From a virus: a DNA stretch of 26,824 bases. The notes beneath the pieces were generated by a model. It had not been told where the DNA came from. It made no database searches and saw nothing but the letters and a program-made list of their open reading frames with translations. Shown here one piece after another: positions 15,430-23,767 of this stretch (positions are counted from its first letter, which is position 1; each line of letters begins with the position of its first letter). The stretch covers positions 1 through 26,824 of IMG/VR virus record IMGVR_UViG_3300046694_000378; one strand, given 5' to 3'. The translations under genes and the position numbers were made by a program.

Positions 15430-18400
15430 AGGCCAGCCGCTGGAGCGCCACAAGACCGATCGCGTGATGACCATCGAAAGCTGGTTGGTGGCCAAGGTGC
15501 CGAGCTACCAGGTGCGCGACTCGCCGCCGATCAGCATTGAAGTGAACGGTGTGTTTATCGATCCGCAGCATTGGGCGAAGGTTGAGTTCGGTCCCGCCGA
15601 TATAGTGCGCATTTACCCTGAGCCAAAAGGTACTGGCCTTGAGATCGCCGCATGGGCAGTCGTTGCGGCGATTGTTGCGGTCGGCGTGGTTATGCTTACC
15701 CAGAAGCCTTTGGTGACACCCAGCTCTGCGAGCAACGCGACCTCAGGCAAGGGAATCGGCCTTGCGAAAACTACAGCCAACCAGGTAAAGCTGGGCGACG
15801 TCATTCGCGAGTGCGCGGGCAAGAACGAGATTTTCCCCGATTACCTGACCCCGACTCGCCGTTACTTTGGGGATGACCCCAAGGTGCAGTGGGTTGAAAT
15901 GCTGCTGTGCATCGGTGTGGGCGAGTTCGACATCCCGCCGGGGCAGGTGCGTATTGGCGGAACCCCCATTGCATCTCTTGGTAGCGCGGCATCCTATGCC
16001 ATCTACGGTCCTGGCGAGTCGGTGGCAGCCGAGTTGGCTCGACTTTGGTGGCATAACTGCGAAGAGGTTGGCTCCACGTCGACCGGTAGTGCCGGTCTTA
16101 CCTTGACCACAACCACCCCCGTGGAGCCGCAGTTAACGGCAGCATCGGTGCAATTCAGCGAATACGTTGTTTCTGTGTCTCCATTGGCTGGCTGGTTCCC
16201 GCACGGCTGGGACGCCGGCATGATCGCGCGCATTGAAGTTCTGTATCCCTACGTGTTCACCGCGCCGGCGGATGGATCGGCAACGATCATCAGCGGCGAC
16301 CATGTGCCTATGATCGATCCCTTTGTGGGCATGAGGATCGAGATTACTGGAGCCAATGCCGGTGAATACGTGGTGGCGAGCTACGCGCCTTACGTTCCGG
16401 CTGTTCCTGCGGTCACAGGTAGCGCGTCCATGGTTACCGGAAACAGCGCGCCGGCGCGCTACGACTTCAATGTCACACCGCTGACGTTCACGGTAAGCCG
16501 AGGGGCGAGCACCTATTCGGTGACGCTGAACACGGCCACCACCAACCTCGCCGGTCTGGTGACAGCGGTGAACGCTGCGCTGGTCAGTACGGGGCTGGTT
16601 GCCAGTGCCTCTGGCAGTTTTCTTCGAATTGCCGAATCTGCATCGCCATATATTGGGGCGGCACTCACTTTGGGCGGTTCTTCGTCGACAGTCTTAGGTT
16701 CGTCGCCGGTGTTCGTCACCGGGGTGAGGACGGTTGCGGCTGCTGATGCAGTCTCCGCGAAAATCACCCTGACATACGATGGCGGCGCGCCGGTTGTAGG
16801 TCTTCAAACCGGAGTCCTCTGGTCGTGCATTGGTTATCGTGATCTGCGGTACCGAATCGCGTCAGTGTCAGACGACTCAGTTGATGATGACGAGGACACC
16901 GAGGGCGTTGACGAAAGCCATGGCCCTTCGGCGATTACCGTCATTCGTTTGACCGATACGGCAACCGAAGATGAGGCATGGTCGGGGTTCGACGACATCG
17001 AGACAAACACTGCTTTGATAACGCTCGATAGCTCGACCACTGAGGGCGACTGGGCAGGGCCTTTTTATGCCTGCCCTGAGGGCGAGGTGATTCGCCGTTT
17101 TGAAGTGGACTTCTTTTTCCCGCAGGGATTGGTTCGTTATACCGAGAAAAACGGGAACACTCGCTCGCACTGGGCGAAAACAGAGGTCCAGTATCGTGAT
17201 GCTTCGGCCGCCGGTGCCTGGACCAGTGTGTCTTACAAGTTTGAGGCGATGAGCCCGGATCAGCAGGGCTACACCAGGGTGATCACAGCGCCGACCTACA
17301 TCCGGCCAGAGGTCAGGATTCGTCGTGTCGGGGAAGAGTCACAGGAAAACTTCAAGTTTAACCGGGTGCAGTGGTACGGGCTGCGGGGTCGCATCGACAA
17401 GGCACCAAGCAGTTACAAGGACTGCACCACCATGGCGCTCTATGTGCGAGGCGGCGACAAGCTGTCCGCTCAGTCACAAAATCAAGTCTCAGTGATTGCC
17501 ACTCGGAAACTGCCGGTGCTGGCGGGTGACGTGTGGAGCGCTCCGGTGGCGACACGTGACATCGTGCCCTGGGTGAATTACGTCATGAAGTCGGCAGGCG
17601 GCACAGATGACGATATGGATATCGAGGAGTTCGGCCGCTACAACTCGATTTGGCAGAGCCGCGGTGATCACTTTGACTATGCGATTGAAGACGACAGCAC
17701 GGTCAAGGAGTGCCTCAACGATGCGTTGCTCGCCGGGTTTGCGGAGTTCACTCTAGAGCGCGGCCAGGTGACACCGGTTCGCGATGAACTGCGCACGCAG
17801 ATCGGTCATATGTACACCCCGCAGAACATGACCGAGCAACTCAAGCGGAACTTCACCCTGCCGGCGCCTGACGACTACGACGGCGTGGATATCAAGTACA
17901 TGGACGAAGTCACCCATGCGACTGAAGTGGTCAGGTGCCGACTGCCGGGTGATCAGGGGTTGACGGTTCAAACCGTCACGCTGAAGGGGGTTACCAATCG
18001 AGATCGAGCATGGCGAATCGGGATGCGCATGCGGCGTGCCCAGGTCTACCGCAACAAAAGCTACAGCTGGAGCACCGAGTTTGATGCCTTGAACAGCGGT
18101 TACCTCAGCTACGACGCGGTGGCCGATGACATTCCTGGTTACGGGCAAAGCTCGATGCTGATGGATGTAACTGTAGGCAGCAGTTCGGTGATTCTGGTGA
18201 GCTCCGAACCTCTGACTTGGAAGTCGGGCGTCTCCCATGTGGTCGGCCTGCGACGCCCGGACGGCACTGTCAGCGGGCCTTGGCCTGCAACTCGCGTCGA
18301 TGACTTCAGGCTTACCGTACCTTCGCTGGATTTTGAGCCTGACTTTTCATGGGACATCGATCCGCCGCACCTACTGTTCGGCGAATCGACACGTTGGTGT

Positions 18401-18511
18401 TATCCGGTTCTGATCACGTCAATCGATCCAGGTGACCACTCAGCGGACGTTGAGGCGGTCAACTACGATTCGCGTGTTTATGCGGACGACAACAACTTCG
18501 CCACCAATTAA
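15401..18511 (+). CDS. Central tail-tip/host attachment protein, TipJ (J-like)
   Basis: A 1036-residue tail-tip protein. Residues 1-73 look like a MoaD/ubiquitin-like beta-grasp domain ([19 protein letters not shown]), corresponding to an I-like domain fused in front of J. A hydrophobic segment at about 78-101 follows, then the TipJ core ([43 protein letters not shown]). The middle carries beta-rich inserted repeats (about 240-480), and the later part resembles baseplate hub/fibronectin-like domains. It forms the tip that first commits to the receptor. The start is GTG 15401, within the preceding gene, with only a weak ribosome binding site. Confidence 0.88.
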   Translation: MIELYPSKLEGQPLERHKTDRVMTIESWLVAKVPSYQVRDSPPISIEVNGVFIDPQHWAKVEFGPADIVRIYPEPKGTGLEIAAWAVVAAIVAVGVVMLTQKPLVTPSSASNATSGKGIGLAKTTANQVKLGDVIRECAGKNEIFPDYLTPTRRYFGDDPKVQWVEMLLCIGVGEFDIPPGQVRIGGTPIASLGSAASYAIYGPGESVAAELARLWWHNCEEVGSTSTGSAGLTLTTTTPVEPQLTAASVQFSEYVVSVSPLAGWFPHGWDAGMIARIEVLYPYVFTAPADGSATIISGDHVPMIDPFVGMRIEITGANAGEYVVASYAPYVPAVPAVTGSASMVTGNSAPARYDFNVTPLTFTVSRGASTYSVTLNTATTNLAGLVTAVNAALVSTGLVASASGSFLRIAESASPYIGAALTLGGSSSTVLGSSPVFVTGVRTVAAADAVSAKITLTYDGGAPVVGLQTGVLWSCIGYRDLRYRIASVSDDSVDDDEDTEGVDESHGPSAITVIRLTDTATEDEAWSGFDDIETNTALITLDSSTTEGDWAGPFYACPEGEVIRRFEVDFFFPQGLVRYTEKNGNTRSHWAKTEVQYRDASAAGAWTSVSYKFEAMSPDQQGYTRVITAPTYIRPEVRIRRVGEESQENFKFNRVQWYGLRGRIDKAPSSYKDCTTMALYVRGGDKLSAQSQNQVSVIATRKLPVLAGDVWSAPVATRDIVPWVNYVMKSAGGTDDDMDIEEFGRYNSIWQSRGDHFDYAIEDDSTVKECLNDALLAGFAEFTLERGQVTPVRDELRTQIGHMYTPQNMTEQLKRNFTLPAPDDYDGVDIKYMDEVTHATEVVRCRLPGDQGLTVQTVTLKGVTNRDRAWRIGMRMRRAQVYRNKSYSWSTEFDALNSGYLSYDAVADDIPGYGQSSMLMDVTVGSSSVILVSSEPLTWKSGVSHVVGLRRPDGTVSGPWPATRVDDFRLTVPSLDFEPDFSWDIDPPHLLFGESTRWCYPVLITSIDPGDHSADVEAVNYDSRVYADDNNFATN

Positions 18512-18523
18512 GGATTGCGAAAC

Positions 18524-19000
18524 ATGCTGACTATGCCTGACGGTATTCCGCTTCCGTTGCGAGACGGGTACGGATTCAAGCCGACAAGCCCCATCGTTCG
18601 CTCTCTCTTTGTCAGCGGTCGCGCCAGAAACCGGCGCCGCTATCGGAGCGTGCCGACTGAGGTATCCGTTTCGTGGTTGTGCAATGCCGAGCAGGCCAAG
18701 TTGTTTGAAGGGTGGTGCAAGTGGGGGATCGGCTGGGCCGATTGGTTCATGTGCCCCGTCAGGAGTCCGCTCGGACTGATGCAGACGCAGGCCCAGTTCA
18801 CGGACATTTACGACGGCCCGACTCTGGTGGGCGTCAATCTCTGGCGATATACCGCCGTCCTGTCGCTTTTTGAAATGCCGATTGTCACAGAAGCCGAACT
18901 GGTTGGGCTGATGTCCGGGATAGATATTGGCGTCATGAACTCCCGGCTGCGAACCCAGTTGAAACGCTGGTACACCGAGTCCTGGCCGGGCGCCACATAG
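18524..19000 (+). CDS. Tail-tip associated protein, hypothetical
   Basis: A 158-residue protein beginning MLTMPDGIPLPLRDGYGFKP at ATG 18524; AAGGA at 18510-18514 supports this start over TTG 18515. It contains FVSGRARNRRRYRSVPTEV and many tryptophans and aromatics (FEGWCKWGIGWADWFMCPV). From memory, similar proteins follow TipJ in Pseudomonas prophages and are annotated only as phage tail proteins. A structural tip or fibre-adaptor role is inferred from position. It ends the tail-tip block; a strong terminator follows. Confidence 0.75.
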   Translation: MLTMPDGIPLPLRDGYGFKPTSPIVRSLFVSGRARNRRRYRSVPTEVSVSWLCNAEQAKLFEGWCKWGIGWADWFMCPVRSPLGLMQTQAQFTDIYDGPTLVGVNLWRYTAVLSLFEMPIVTEAELVGLMSGIDIGVMNSRLRTQLKRWYTESWPGAT

Positions 19001-19032
19001 TTGCCCGGCCCGCCGAACACTTTCATTTCTAT

Positions 19033-19058
19033 AGCCCGCCACTGAGCGGGCTTTTTTT
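19033..19058 (+). terminator. Strong intrinsic terminator before the tail fibre gene
   Basis: AGCCCGC (19033-19039) pairs perfectly with GCGGGCT (19046-19052), loop CACTGA, followed by seven T. CTGGAG, the fibre gene's ribosome binding site, begins 5 nt later. It is nearly identical in stem to 1781-1802. Confidence 0.75.
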
Positions 19059-19072
19059 CGTCTGGAGTAAAT

Positions 19073-20848
19073 ATGAGCGGCGCGACTGATCTTGCCCGAC
19101 TGACGGCAACGATCGATACAGCCAACGAACTGTTGCTGAGCGATCAAATCAAGATGATGGACGTTGGTGACGGCGTGATGCGCCCGACCAACGCTAAGGC
19201 AGTAGCTGATTTAGCGGCACAGATGACCGGCGCAATGATTTACCTGACCACTGCGTCTGGCTTGGCAGGCACGGTGAGTGGTTCGTACTTCACGGTTCCA
19301 GCCTCCACCAGTGGCGAATACCTTATTCTTTATCGAAACGAGGGTGGTGTCGCCCTTGAGATCAAGCGTTACCCTTCATCGGAGGCACTCAAGGCTGTCA
19401 GCGATTTGGTGACCACCACGAATTACAGCACCCCAGAAGTCGAGGTGATGGTTATAAGCGACCAAGAAGGAGGGAAGCTGAGCACGTTGACTTCTAAGCG
19501 GCTAGAAACGCCGGGATTTGATGTCATTGCCGAGCCTGGAGACAAAACCATCATTGGCGACAGTGAGGGCGCGGCAAGCGTATTCGTTGATGCAGAGCGG
19601 GCCATACTCGGAGCTCTGGAAGTGCAACCGACTTCAATGCCAGGTTTTTACATCACTGACGAAGATGGCGGTGTAATTCAGGACTTCAATCAAAATTTTC
19701 TAGTCGACTCCGCAGAAGGCGCAGTTTCTCCATTCGACGGCGGCCTCCTGTTCATGCCAGTTATCGCCACTGCGGAGGGGGGGGACGTGGCGGTGTACGC
19801 CCAGGGCATGATCCCACATCGCGAAAACTCTGATAGCGTGATCGCATCCTTGGCCAGTCAGGATACGAGTTACAGCGTTACTGCCCCGGCTATGCCGGTC
19901 AGCTATACAAAGTGCGGAGCATCTGCCGTTCTGAATTTACGCCTGAAGTCTCAGCCCGATGTTCGGCATACGATGGCGCTGACACTTAAAAATGTGTCAG
20001 TGCAGTCACCGGCGGTGCCGATCAACATTCTCTGGATTGGCGATAGCATTACTAATTTTGCAGGACCATATCTCCTTGATACCTATCTCAGAGAGTTAGG
20101 GTTTGTGCCTAATTGGATGGGTACTCTGAAAAGTTCGGTATCGTCCAGCGAAACAAATACCGCAGGCCCGTTGGCCGAAGGGCGCCCGGGATGGGAGAGC
20201 GGTGATTACACCTACGCCGTTACTGGGCGCGCGCAAATGATTGCGGTAGGAGATGAAGCAAGCTACTTGACAATGGAGAAGTCGGATCAGTTCGCATTCA
20301 ACCCCTTTGTCCGTATCGCTAACGGCTCTGACTCCCCGGCAGTTGTTAGAAATGGTCGCGTCTTCGATCCGGCGTTTTATCAATCTCGATTTGGTTTTGA
20401 CACGCCAGACCTAGTCATTAATACCGTCGGCACGAACGATGTTCGTGATCTTGCTTCTTCGGCAATCTACGATGCTATTTATTCTAACGACACTCTCATG
20501 CACAGCCAGATACTGGCGGCCTGGCCTTCCGCCAAGGTCATCCGTAGCGTACCCGGTACCTCTTACAACTCTACGCGAAACGCTCTTTGGGCTAGTCATT
20601 ACGCCCCCATGATCCGAGCCTTGAAGGCAGCTGCCGTTACTGTTGGTTCGAAAGTTATCGTGCCGCCTCTTTGGGCTATGACTAACCCTGAAGTCGGTTA
20701 TGCAATTGGATTGGCAGTTCCAACGGGTAACGACGGTTTCAAAGTTTCTGATTGGAGCGATAACACCCATCCATCTGGCGCATCCCGTCAGGCGCTCTTC
20801 AAGGCGTTAGCACCATTCGTTGCCGCCGCCAAAATTAACTTAATGTAA
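19073..20848 (+). CDS. Tail fibre/spike with SGNH (GDSL-like) hydrolase domain
   Basis: A 591-residue protein. The N-terminal third is an attachment region (LTATIDTANELLLSDQIKMM) with beta-rich repeats. From about residue 318 it carries an SGNH-hydrolase domain: block I ILWIGDS with nucleophile S325, block II GRPGW (370-374), block III GTND (453-456, N455), and block V D563-x-x-H566-P. Together these give a full Ser/Asp/His set, so it is probably active. In phage G7C a tail spike with this fold removes acetyl groups from O-antigen; a polysaccharide esterase role at the cell surface is therefore likely here. CTGGAG precedes the ATG. An 8-G run lies at 19777-19784. Confidence 0.85.
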   Translation: MSGATDLARLTATIDTANELLLSDQIKMMDVGDGVMRPTNAKAVADLAAQMTGAMIYLTTASGLAGTVSGSYFTVPASTSGEYLILYRNEGGVALEIKRYPSSEALKAVSDLVTTTNYSTPEVEVMVISDQEGGKLSTLTSKRLETPGFDVIAEPGDKTIIGDSEGAASVFVDAERAILGALEVQPTSMPGFYITDEDGGVIQDFNQNFLVDSAEGAVSPFDGGLLFMPVIATAEGGDVAVYAQGMIPHRENSDSVIASLASQDTSYSVTAPAMPVSYTKCGASAVLNLRLKSQPDVRHTMALTLKNVSVQSPAVPINILWIGDSITNFAGPYLLDTYLRELGFVPNWMGTLKSSVSSSETNTAGPLAEGRPGWESGDYTYAVTGRAQMIAVGDEASYLTMEKSDQFAFNPFVRIANGSDSPAVVRNGRVFDPAFYQSRFGFDTPDLVINTVGTNDVRDLASSAIYDAIYSNDTLMHSQILAAWPSAKVIRSVPGTSYNSTRNALWASHYAPMIRALKAAAVTVGSKVIVPPLWAMTNPEVGYAIGLAVPTGNDGFKVSDWSDNTHPSGASRQALFKALAPFVAAAKINLM

Positions 20849-20857
20849 GGAATTAAG

Positions 20858-21619
20858 ATGGGTATCAAATTGATTGCCAACGGTGTCACTTCGGCTTGGA
20901 ATACGAAGGTCGTTCCTCCAGTTACCCGAGGATTGGAGGCTTGGTTTACCCTTGATACAGAGTCGAGTCGTTTTTTCTTGAATCGCGCGATTGGTAAGGT
21001 AAACGCAGCGATGATTGGGGCGCCAGCGGCATATGCGACCCACGGCAGATTCAAAAGCTTGACCAGTTACTTGCAGACTCAAGTGCCAGAGAGCACTGAG
21101 ATGACGATTGTCGTGGTTGGGAAAGCTGTCGCTGCCATTCCAGCCGGTGCTTCCGCCTTTGGTGATGCTAACACCCCGGCATATGTGGCGAATGGTTCAG
21201 GCGCAGCGGTAACTCCAGGCTACTCCGGCAATACCGTGGGGGTTTCTCTCCATCACGTAGCCCCTACTGCGTTAACAACCTTCACGCCTCGCGATAACGG
21301 AAGTGGAAGCCCTGGCTCGGGTGTTCTGACGTTAAGTGCAGATACTCCAACTGATTGGGGTATTCGGGCGCTTCGTATCACGGCCTCGGGCCAGGCAAAC
21401 TTCAACCTAACCAAAGGTATTAAGGTTGAAAACTCAGGTCAAAATGCCCGAATTCTCAATGGGAATTTGTTCAGAATTGGTAGTGCCGTGAGTGGGTTCG
21501 CGGCCGAAGTCGATATCTCGGCGGTGGCAATTTATTCCGTAGCGTTGACGGATTCTGAAATTGCTCAAGTCGCTGATGTTATGAGAAAGCGAATGGTACG
21601 TTTGGGTATAACAGTTTAA
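20858..21619 (+). CDS. Second tail fibre-like protein, possible lectin-like fold
   Basis: A 253-residue protein starting MGIKLIANGVTSAWNTKVVP, 9 bp after the SGNH fibre gene, with AAGG as ribosome binding site. It is rich in glycine, serine, threonine and beta-prone stretches. Near the end, VDISAVAIYSVALTDSEIAQ is typical of concanavalin/LamG-like domains in phage proteins. No catalytic motif is seen. It is probably a co-assembled receptor-binding subunit or a fibre partner. It is the last structural gene. Confidence 0.65.
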   Translation: MGIKLIANGVTSAWNTKVVPPVTRGLEAWFTLDTESSRFFLNRAIGKVNAAMIGAPAAYATHGRFKSLTSYLQTQVPESTEMTIVVVGKAVAAIPAGASAFGDANTPAYVANGSGAAVTPGYSGNTVGVSLHHVAPTALTTFTPRDNGSGSPGSGVLTLSADTPTDWGIRALRITASGQANFNLTKGIKVENSGQNARILNGNLFRIGSAVSGFAAEVDISAVAIYSVALTDSEIAQVADVMRKRMVRLGITV

Positions 21620-21651
21620 GCCTGGTTGGAATTCGTATTTGGAGTGAATAA

Positions 21652-21674
21652 GGCGCCGACCTGGGGGCGGCGCC
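21652..21674. terminator. GC-rich hairpin between convergent units
   Basis: GGCGCCG (21652-21658) pairs perfectly with CGGCGCC (21668-21674), loop of 9 nt. Neither side has a proper T run. It lies between the end of the late structural genes and the end of the minus-strand pair, so it may act as a convergent terminator, perhaps Rho-assisted. Confidence 0.35.
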
Positions 21675-21692
21675 AACCTGTCTTTACTAGAT

Positions 21693-21848
21693 TTAGTCGT
21701 TGGAGATGCTTGGATTGATGTGGAGGTCCATCATCTCAGAAAATATTTCCCGAATGCGGGCCTCTTGCTCCTCAGTAAACGGAGGTGTCAAGCTTTGATC
21801 TGCATTATCTTCAGTAATGGCTGAAGCTTTATTTTGTGAATCGTCCAA
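21693..21848 (-). CDS. 51-residue acidic protein, TTG start, hypothetical
   Basis: A short gene starting at TTG (21846-21848 on the minus strand), with AAAAGGA 8 bp upstream as a strong ribosome binding site, and stopping at 21693. The product starts MDDSQNKASAITEDNADQSL and has an amphipathic acidic helix (EEQEARIREIFSEMMDL) and a short end (HINPSISND). It starts 23 bp after the acetyltransferase stop and would be translated from the same transcript. It is too short and uses too rare a start for routine gene finders. No known family is recognised; a small partner or regulator of the acetyltransferase is conceivable. Confidence 0.55.
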   Translation of the reverse strand: MDDSQNKASAITEDNADQSLTPPFTEEQEARIREIFSEMMDLHINPSISND

Positions 21849-21871
21849 TTGTGAATTCCTTTTTGGTTGGT

Positions 21872-22618
21872 TTATTCTTTGGTAATAGTTAGAGTGTTGT
21901 TTTGGAGCTTCAGCGAAACATTTGCGCGCTTTTGTGCTCCTGAGTCTATTTTTTTGCGAAGTTGAAGTATTGCGTTTTCAACATCGTCAAAACAAAGGTC
22001 GCTCAACTCGTTTACGTCGTACTCCCACCATTTTAGCTCTAATAGTTGAGCGATAATTTCTTGGTCGAAACGGTATTTTATTACTTTTGCAGGCACGCCA
22101 CCTACTATTGCGTAGGCGGGAACGTCCTTATTTACGACCGCTCCAGCAGCAACTACTGCGCCGTCACCGATTGTGACGCCGCGTAAAATTACAGCGTTTG
22201 CACCTATCCATACATCGTTTCCGATAACCGGCATTCGCTTAGAAATAGATAGGGGGAGTCTGAGTTCTCCTGTGAAGTCCTTAGCACCATCCCAATTGTT
22301 AAAAGATGATTTTCCGTACTGAAATGGATGACTGCTCATCCAGGTAACTGGATGTTCTCCATCACCTATGGAGACATTGGGGGCAATACTGCAGTAGGCG
22401 CCCACCTTCCCGCATAATCTTCCACTCCGCATGAATGTATACGCACCAATCTCTACGTGCCCGCGAATCTCGGTTCTAAACAAATGTATGGGAGGGACGC
22501 ATGTAACTGAAAGACTACCGGGCACCCCGGTGTGCTCAAGTGACATTCCGTGGTTGGCGATAAATTGAGATCGCTCGACTGGTGTCATTTCTGTAAGTGA
22601 ATGGCTTTCAGTAGGCAT
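21872..22618 (-). CDS. CatB-like hexapeptide O-acetyltransferase (moron)
   Basis: A 248-residue left-handed beta-helix acetyltransferase, starting at ATG 22618. Hexapeptide-type turns appear in [29 protein letters not shown] and later [20 protein letters not shown] and [13 protein letters not shown]89 ([10 protein letters not shown]) is the likely catalytic histidine, with the family's SSHPF at 95-99 and [12 protein letters not shown] after the helix. It transfers acetyl from acetyl-CoA to a hydroxyl. Relatives modify either sugars of surface polysaccharide or antibiotics (CatB, Vat). Its place next to a deacetylase-like fibre gene favours polysaccharide. It runs against the late genes and is more AT-rich, as expected for a moron. 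The start codon has only a weak ribosome binding site. Confidence 0.82.
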   Translation of the reverse strand: MPTESHSLTEMTPVERSQFIANHGMSLEHTGVPGSLSVTCVPPIHLFRTEIRGHVEIGAYTFMRSGRLCGKVGAYCSIAPNVSIGDGEHPVTWMSSHPFQYGKSSFNNWDGAKDFTGELRLPLSISKRMPVIGNDVWIGANAVILRGVTIGDGAVVAAGAVVNKDVPAYAIVGGVPAKVIKYRFDQEIIAQLLELKWWEYDVNELSDLCFDDVENAILQLRKKIDSGAQKRANVSLKLQNNTLTITKE

Positions 22619-22976
22619 CAAATAATCCGTGCTGAACTGTGATGTGTATTTTTATGGTGATGTGCTCGCTCAAATGGCGACCAGACCATGCAAGGCAAAA
22701 CGTATCTTATCGAAAACCCTTCCGTTTTTCCCAAAAATTGATCTGAGCCGCTAGAGGCTGATACCCGTATCGGCTGGCGGTGCTCGCAACTTTAATTGAG
22801 ATTTAACAATGAAATATTCGGGCCTGCGGCAGACCCTTCGCCCCTTGTCGCTGTGCCATTCCTCTCTAATTGCCTCCTTTATAGTCATAGCACTGGCTGG
22901 TCCTCAGCAGCCGGTAACTCAGTTGATGACAGCAGTTTCAGCCCGCCTAAGCGGCTTTTTCGCCAGGAGAAAAGTG
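22619..22976. other. Intergenic/regulatory region between acetyltransferase and endolysin
   Basis: A divergent gap of 358 bp. Its left part is AT-rich and should hold the promoter of the minus-strand acetyltransferase, though no clear -35/-10 pair is seen. GCTGATAC and GTATCGGC near 22757-22774 form an imperfect inverted repeat. From 22809 an in-frame extension of the endolysin is open (56 residues, partly hydrophobic). Its start has poor ribosome binding support. Confidence 0.5.
22940..22960 (+). terminator. Weak intrinsic terminator before the endolysin start
   Basis: AGCC-GC (22940-22946, one bulged C) pairs with GC-GGCT (22951-22956), loop CTAA, followed by five T. The endolysin ribosome binding site AGGAGA follows within 5 nt. 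It has the same hairpin-then-SD arrangement as other module joints in this genome. Confidence 0.45.
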
Positions 22977-23588
22977 ATGCCGATCACCCAGCAGCAATTG
23001 CTGCAGATCCTCCCGAACGCCGGCGCAGTTGCCGGCGTTTTTGTGTCCGCGCTAAATGACGCGATGGCACGGTTCAAAATTGAAGGCCGGTTGCGTGTTT
23101 CTGCGTTCCTGGCGCAGGTCGGGCATGAGTCCGGTCAGTTGCGCACGTTGGTCGAGAACCTGAACTACAGCGCCGAGGGTTTAATCAGGACTTGGCCGAA
23201 GCGGTTCAATCTGATGACAGCCACAAGTGTCGCCCGCAAGCCTGAGCAGATCGCGAATATCGTCTATGCCTCGCGACTGGGCAATGGGCCTGCCCTGACG
23301 GGTGACGGCTGGCGGTATCGGGGTCGGGGGCTGATTCAGGTCACAGGATGGGTTAACTACCAGGCTTGCGGCTCGGCCTTGAGCTTGGATCTTCTGACCA
23401 AGCCTGAATTGCTGGAGCAGCCGGTCTATGCTGCGCTGTCCGCCGCTTGGTTTTGGTCGAGCAATGGCCTGAACGAGATGGCAGATATTGGCCAGTTCGA
23501 AGCGATCACTCGGCGTATCAATGGCGGGATCCAAGGACAGGATGATCGATTGAAATTGTGGGCGAAAGCCATGGCAGTGCTGCAATAA
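22977..23588 (+). CDS. Endolysin, GH19 chitinase/lysozyme-like
   Basis: A 203-residue muramidase-type endolysin that cuts peptidoglycan glycan strands. It has the family pattern MPITQQQLLQILPNAG, the catalytic glutamate E51 in VGHESGQLRT, ENLNYSAEGL, GDGWRYRGRGLIQVTGWVNY and ITRRINGG. I choose ATG 22977 because AGGAGA stands 8 bp before it and the N-terminus then matches known Pseudomonas phage endolysins. A longer reading from ATG 22809 would add 56 residues with a hydrophobic stretch. It has no signal peptide in the short form, so it depends on the holin 21 kb upstream. No Rz/Rz1 spanin pair follows. Confidence 0.92.
   Translation: MPITQQQLLQILPNAGAVAGVFVSALNDAMARFKIEGRLRVSAFLAQVGHESGQLRTLVENLNYSAEGLIRTWPKRFNLMTATSVARKPEQIANIVYASRLGNGPALTGDGWRYRGRGLIQVTGWVNYQACGSALSLDLLTKPELLEQPVYAALSAAWFWSSNGLNEMADIGQFEAITRRINGGIQGQDDRLKLWAKAMAVLQ
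23016..23042 (+). terminator. Terminator-like hairpin inside the endolysin gene
   Basis: AACGCCGGC (23016-23024) pairs perfectly over 9 bp with GCCGGCGTT (23031-23039), loop GCAGTT, and T continues to 23042. This is as good an intrinsic terminator as any between genes, but it lies in codons 14-22 of the endolysin. It would stop transcripts not made by antiterminated polymerase. Confidence 0.5.
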
Positions 23589-23715
23589 ACGATTTAGGCA
23601 GTGAAGGTCGGACAACGCATTTTATGGGGGTCAGCGAGGTCGATGACGTGGCGCTGTGCAGGAGGCGGGTATGTTCTGACGCTTTTGTCCACCTCCGATG
23701 AGCTGTTGTAAAGGC

Positions 23716-23744
23716 TTGTCAGTAAGGTAGATTTAATCGATAGT
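23716..23744 (+). promoter_or_regulatory. Candidate promoter of the SIR2 gene
   Basis: TTGTCA (23716-23721, five of six) is followed after exactly 17 bp by GATAGT (23739-23744, four of six). Transcription would start about 10 bp before the ribosome binding site TTGGAG (23755-23760). The gap after the endolysin (23589-23767) otherwise holds no gene that I can see. Confidence 0.45.
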
Positions 23745-23767
23745 CTCCGTTTAATTGGAGCAATGTG

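Noticed and set aside
22796-23059. 87-residue plus-strand frame overlapping the endolysin start
   Set aside because: It begins at TTG with no SD and runs across two terminator hairpins. The endolysin frame explains the region.
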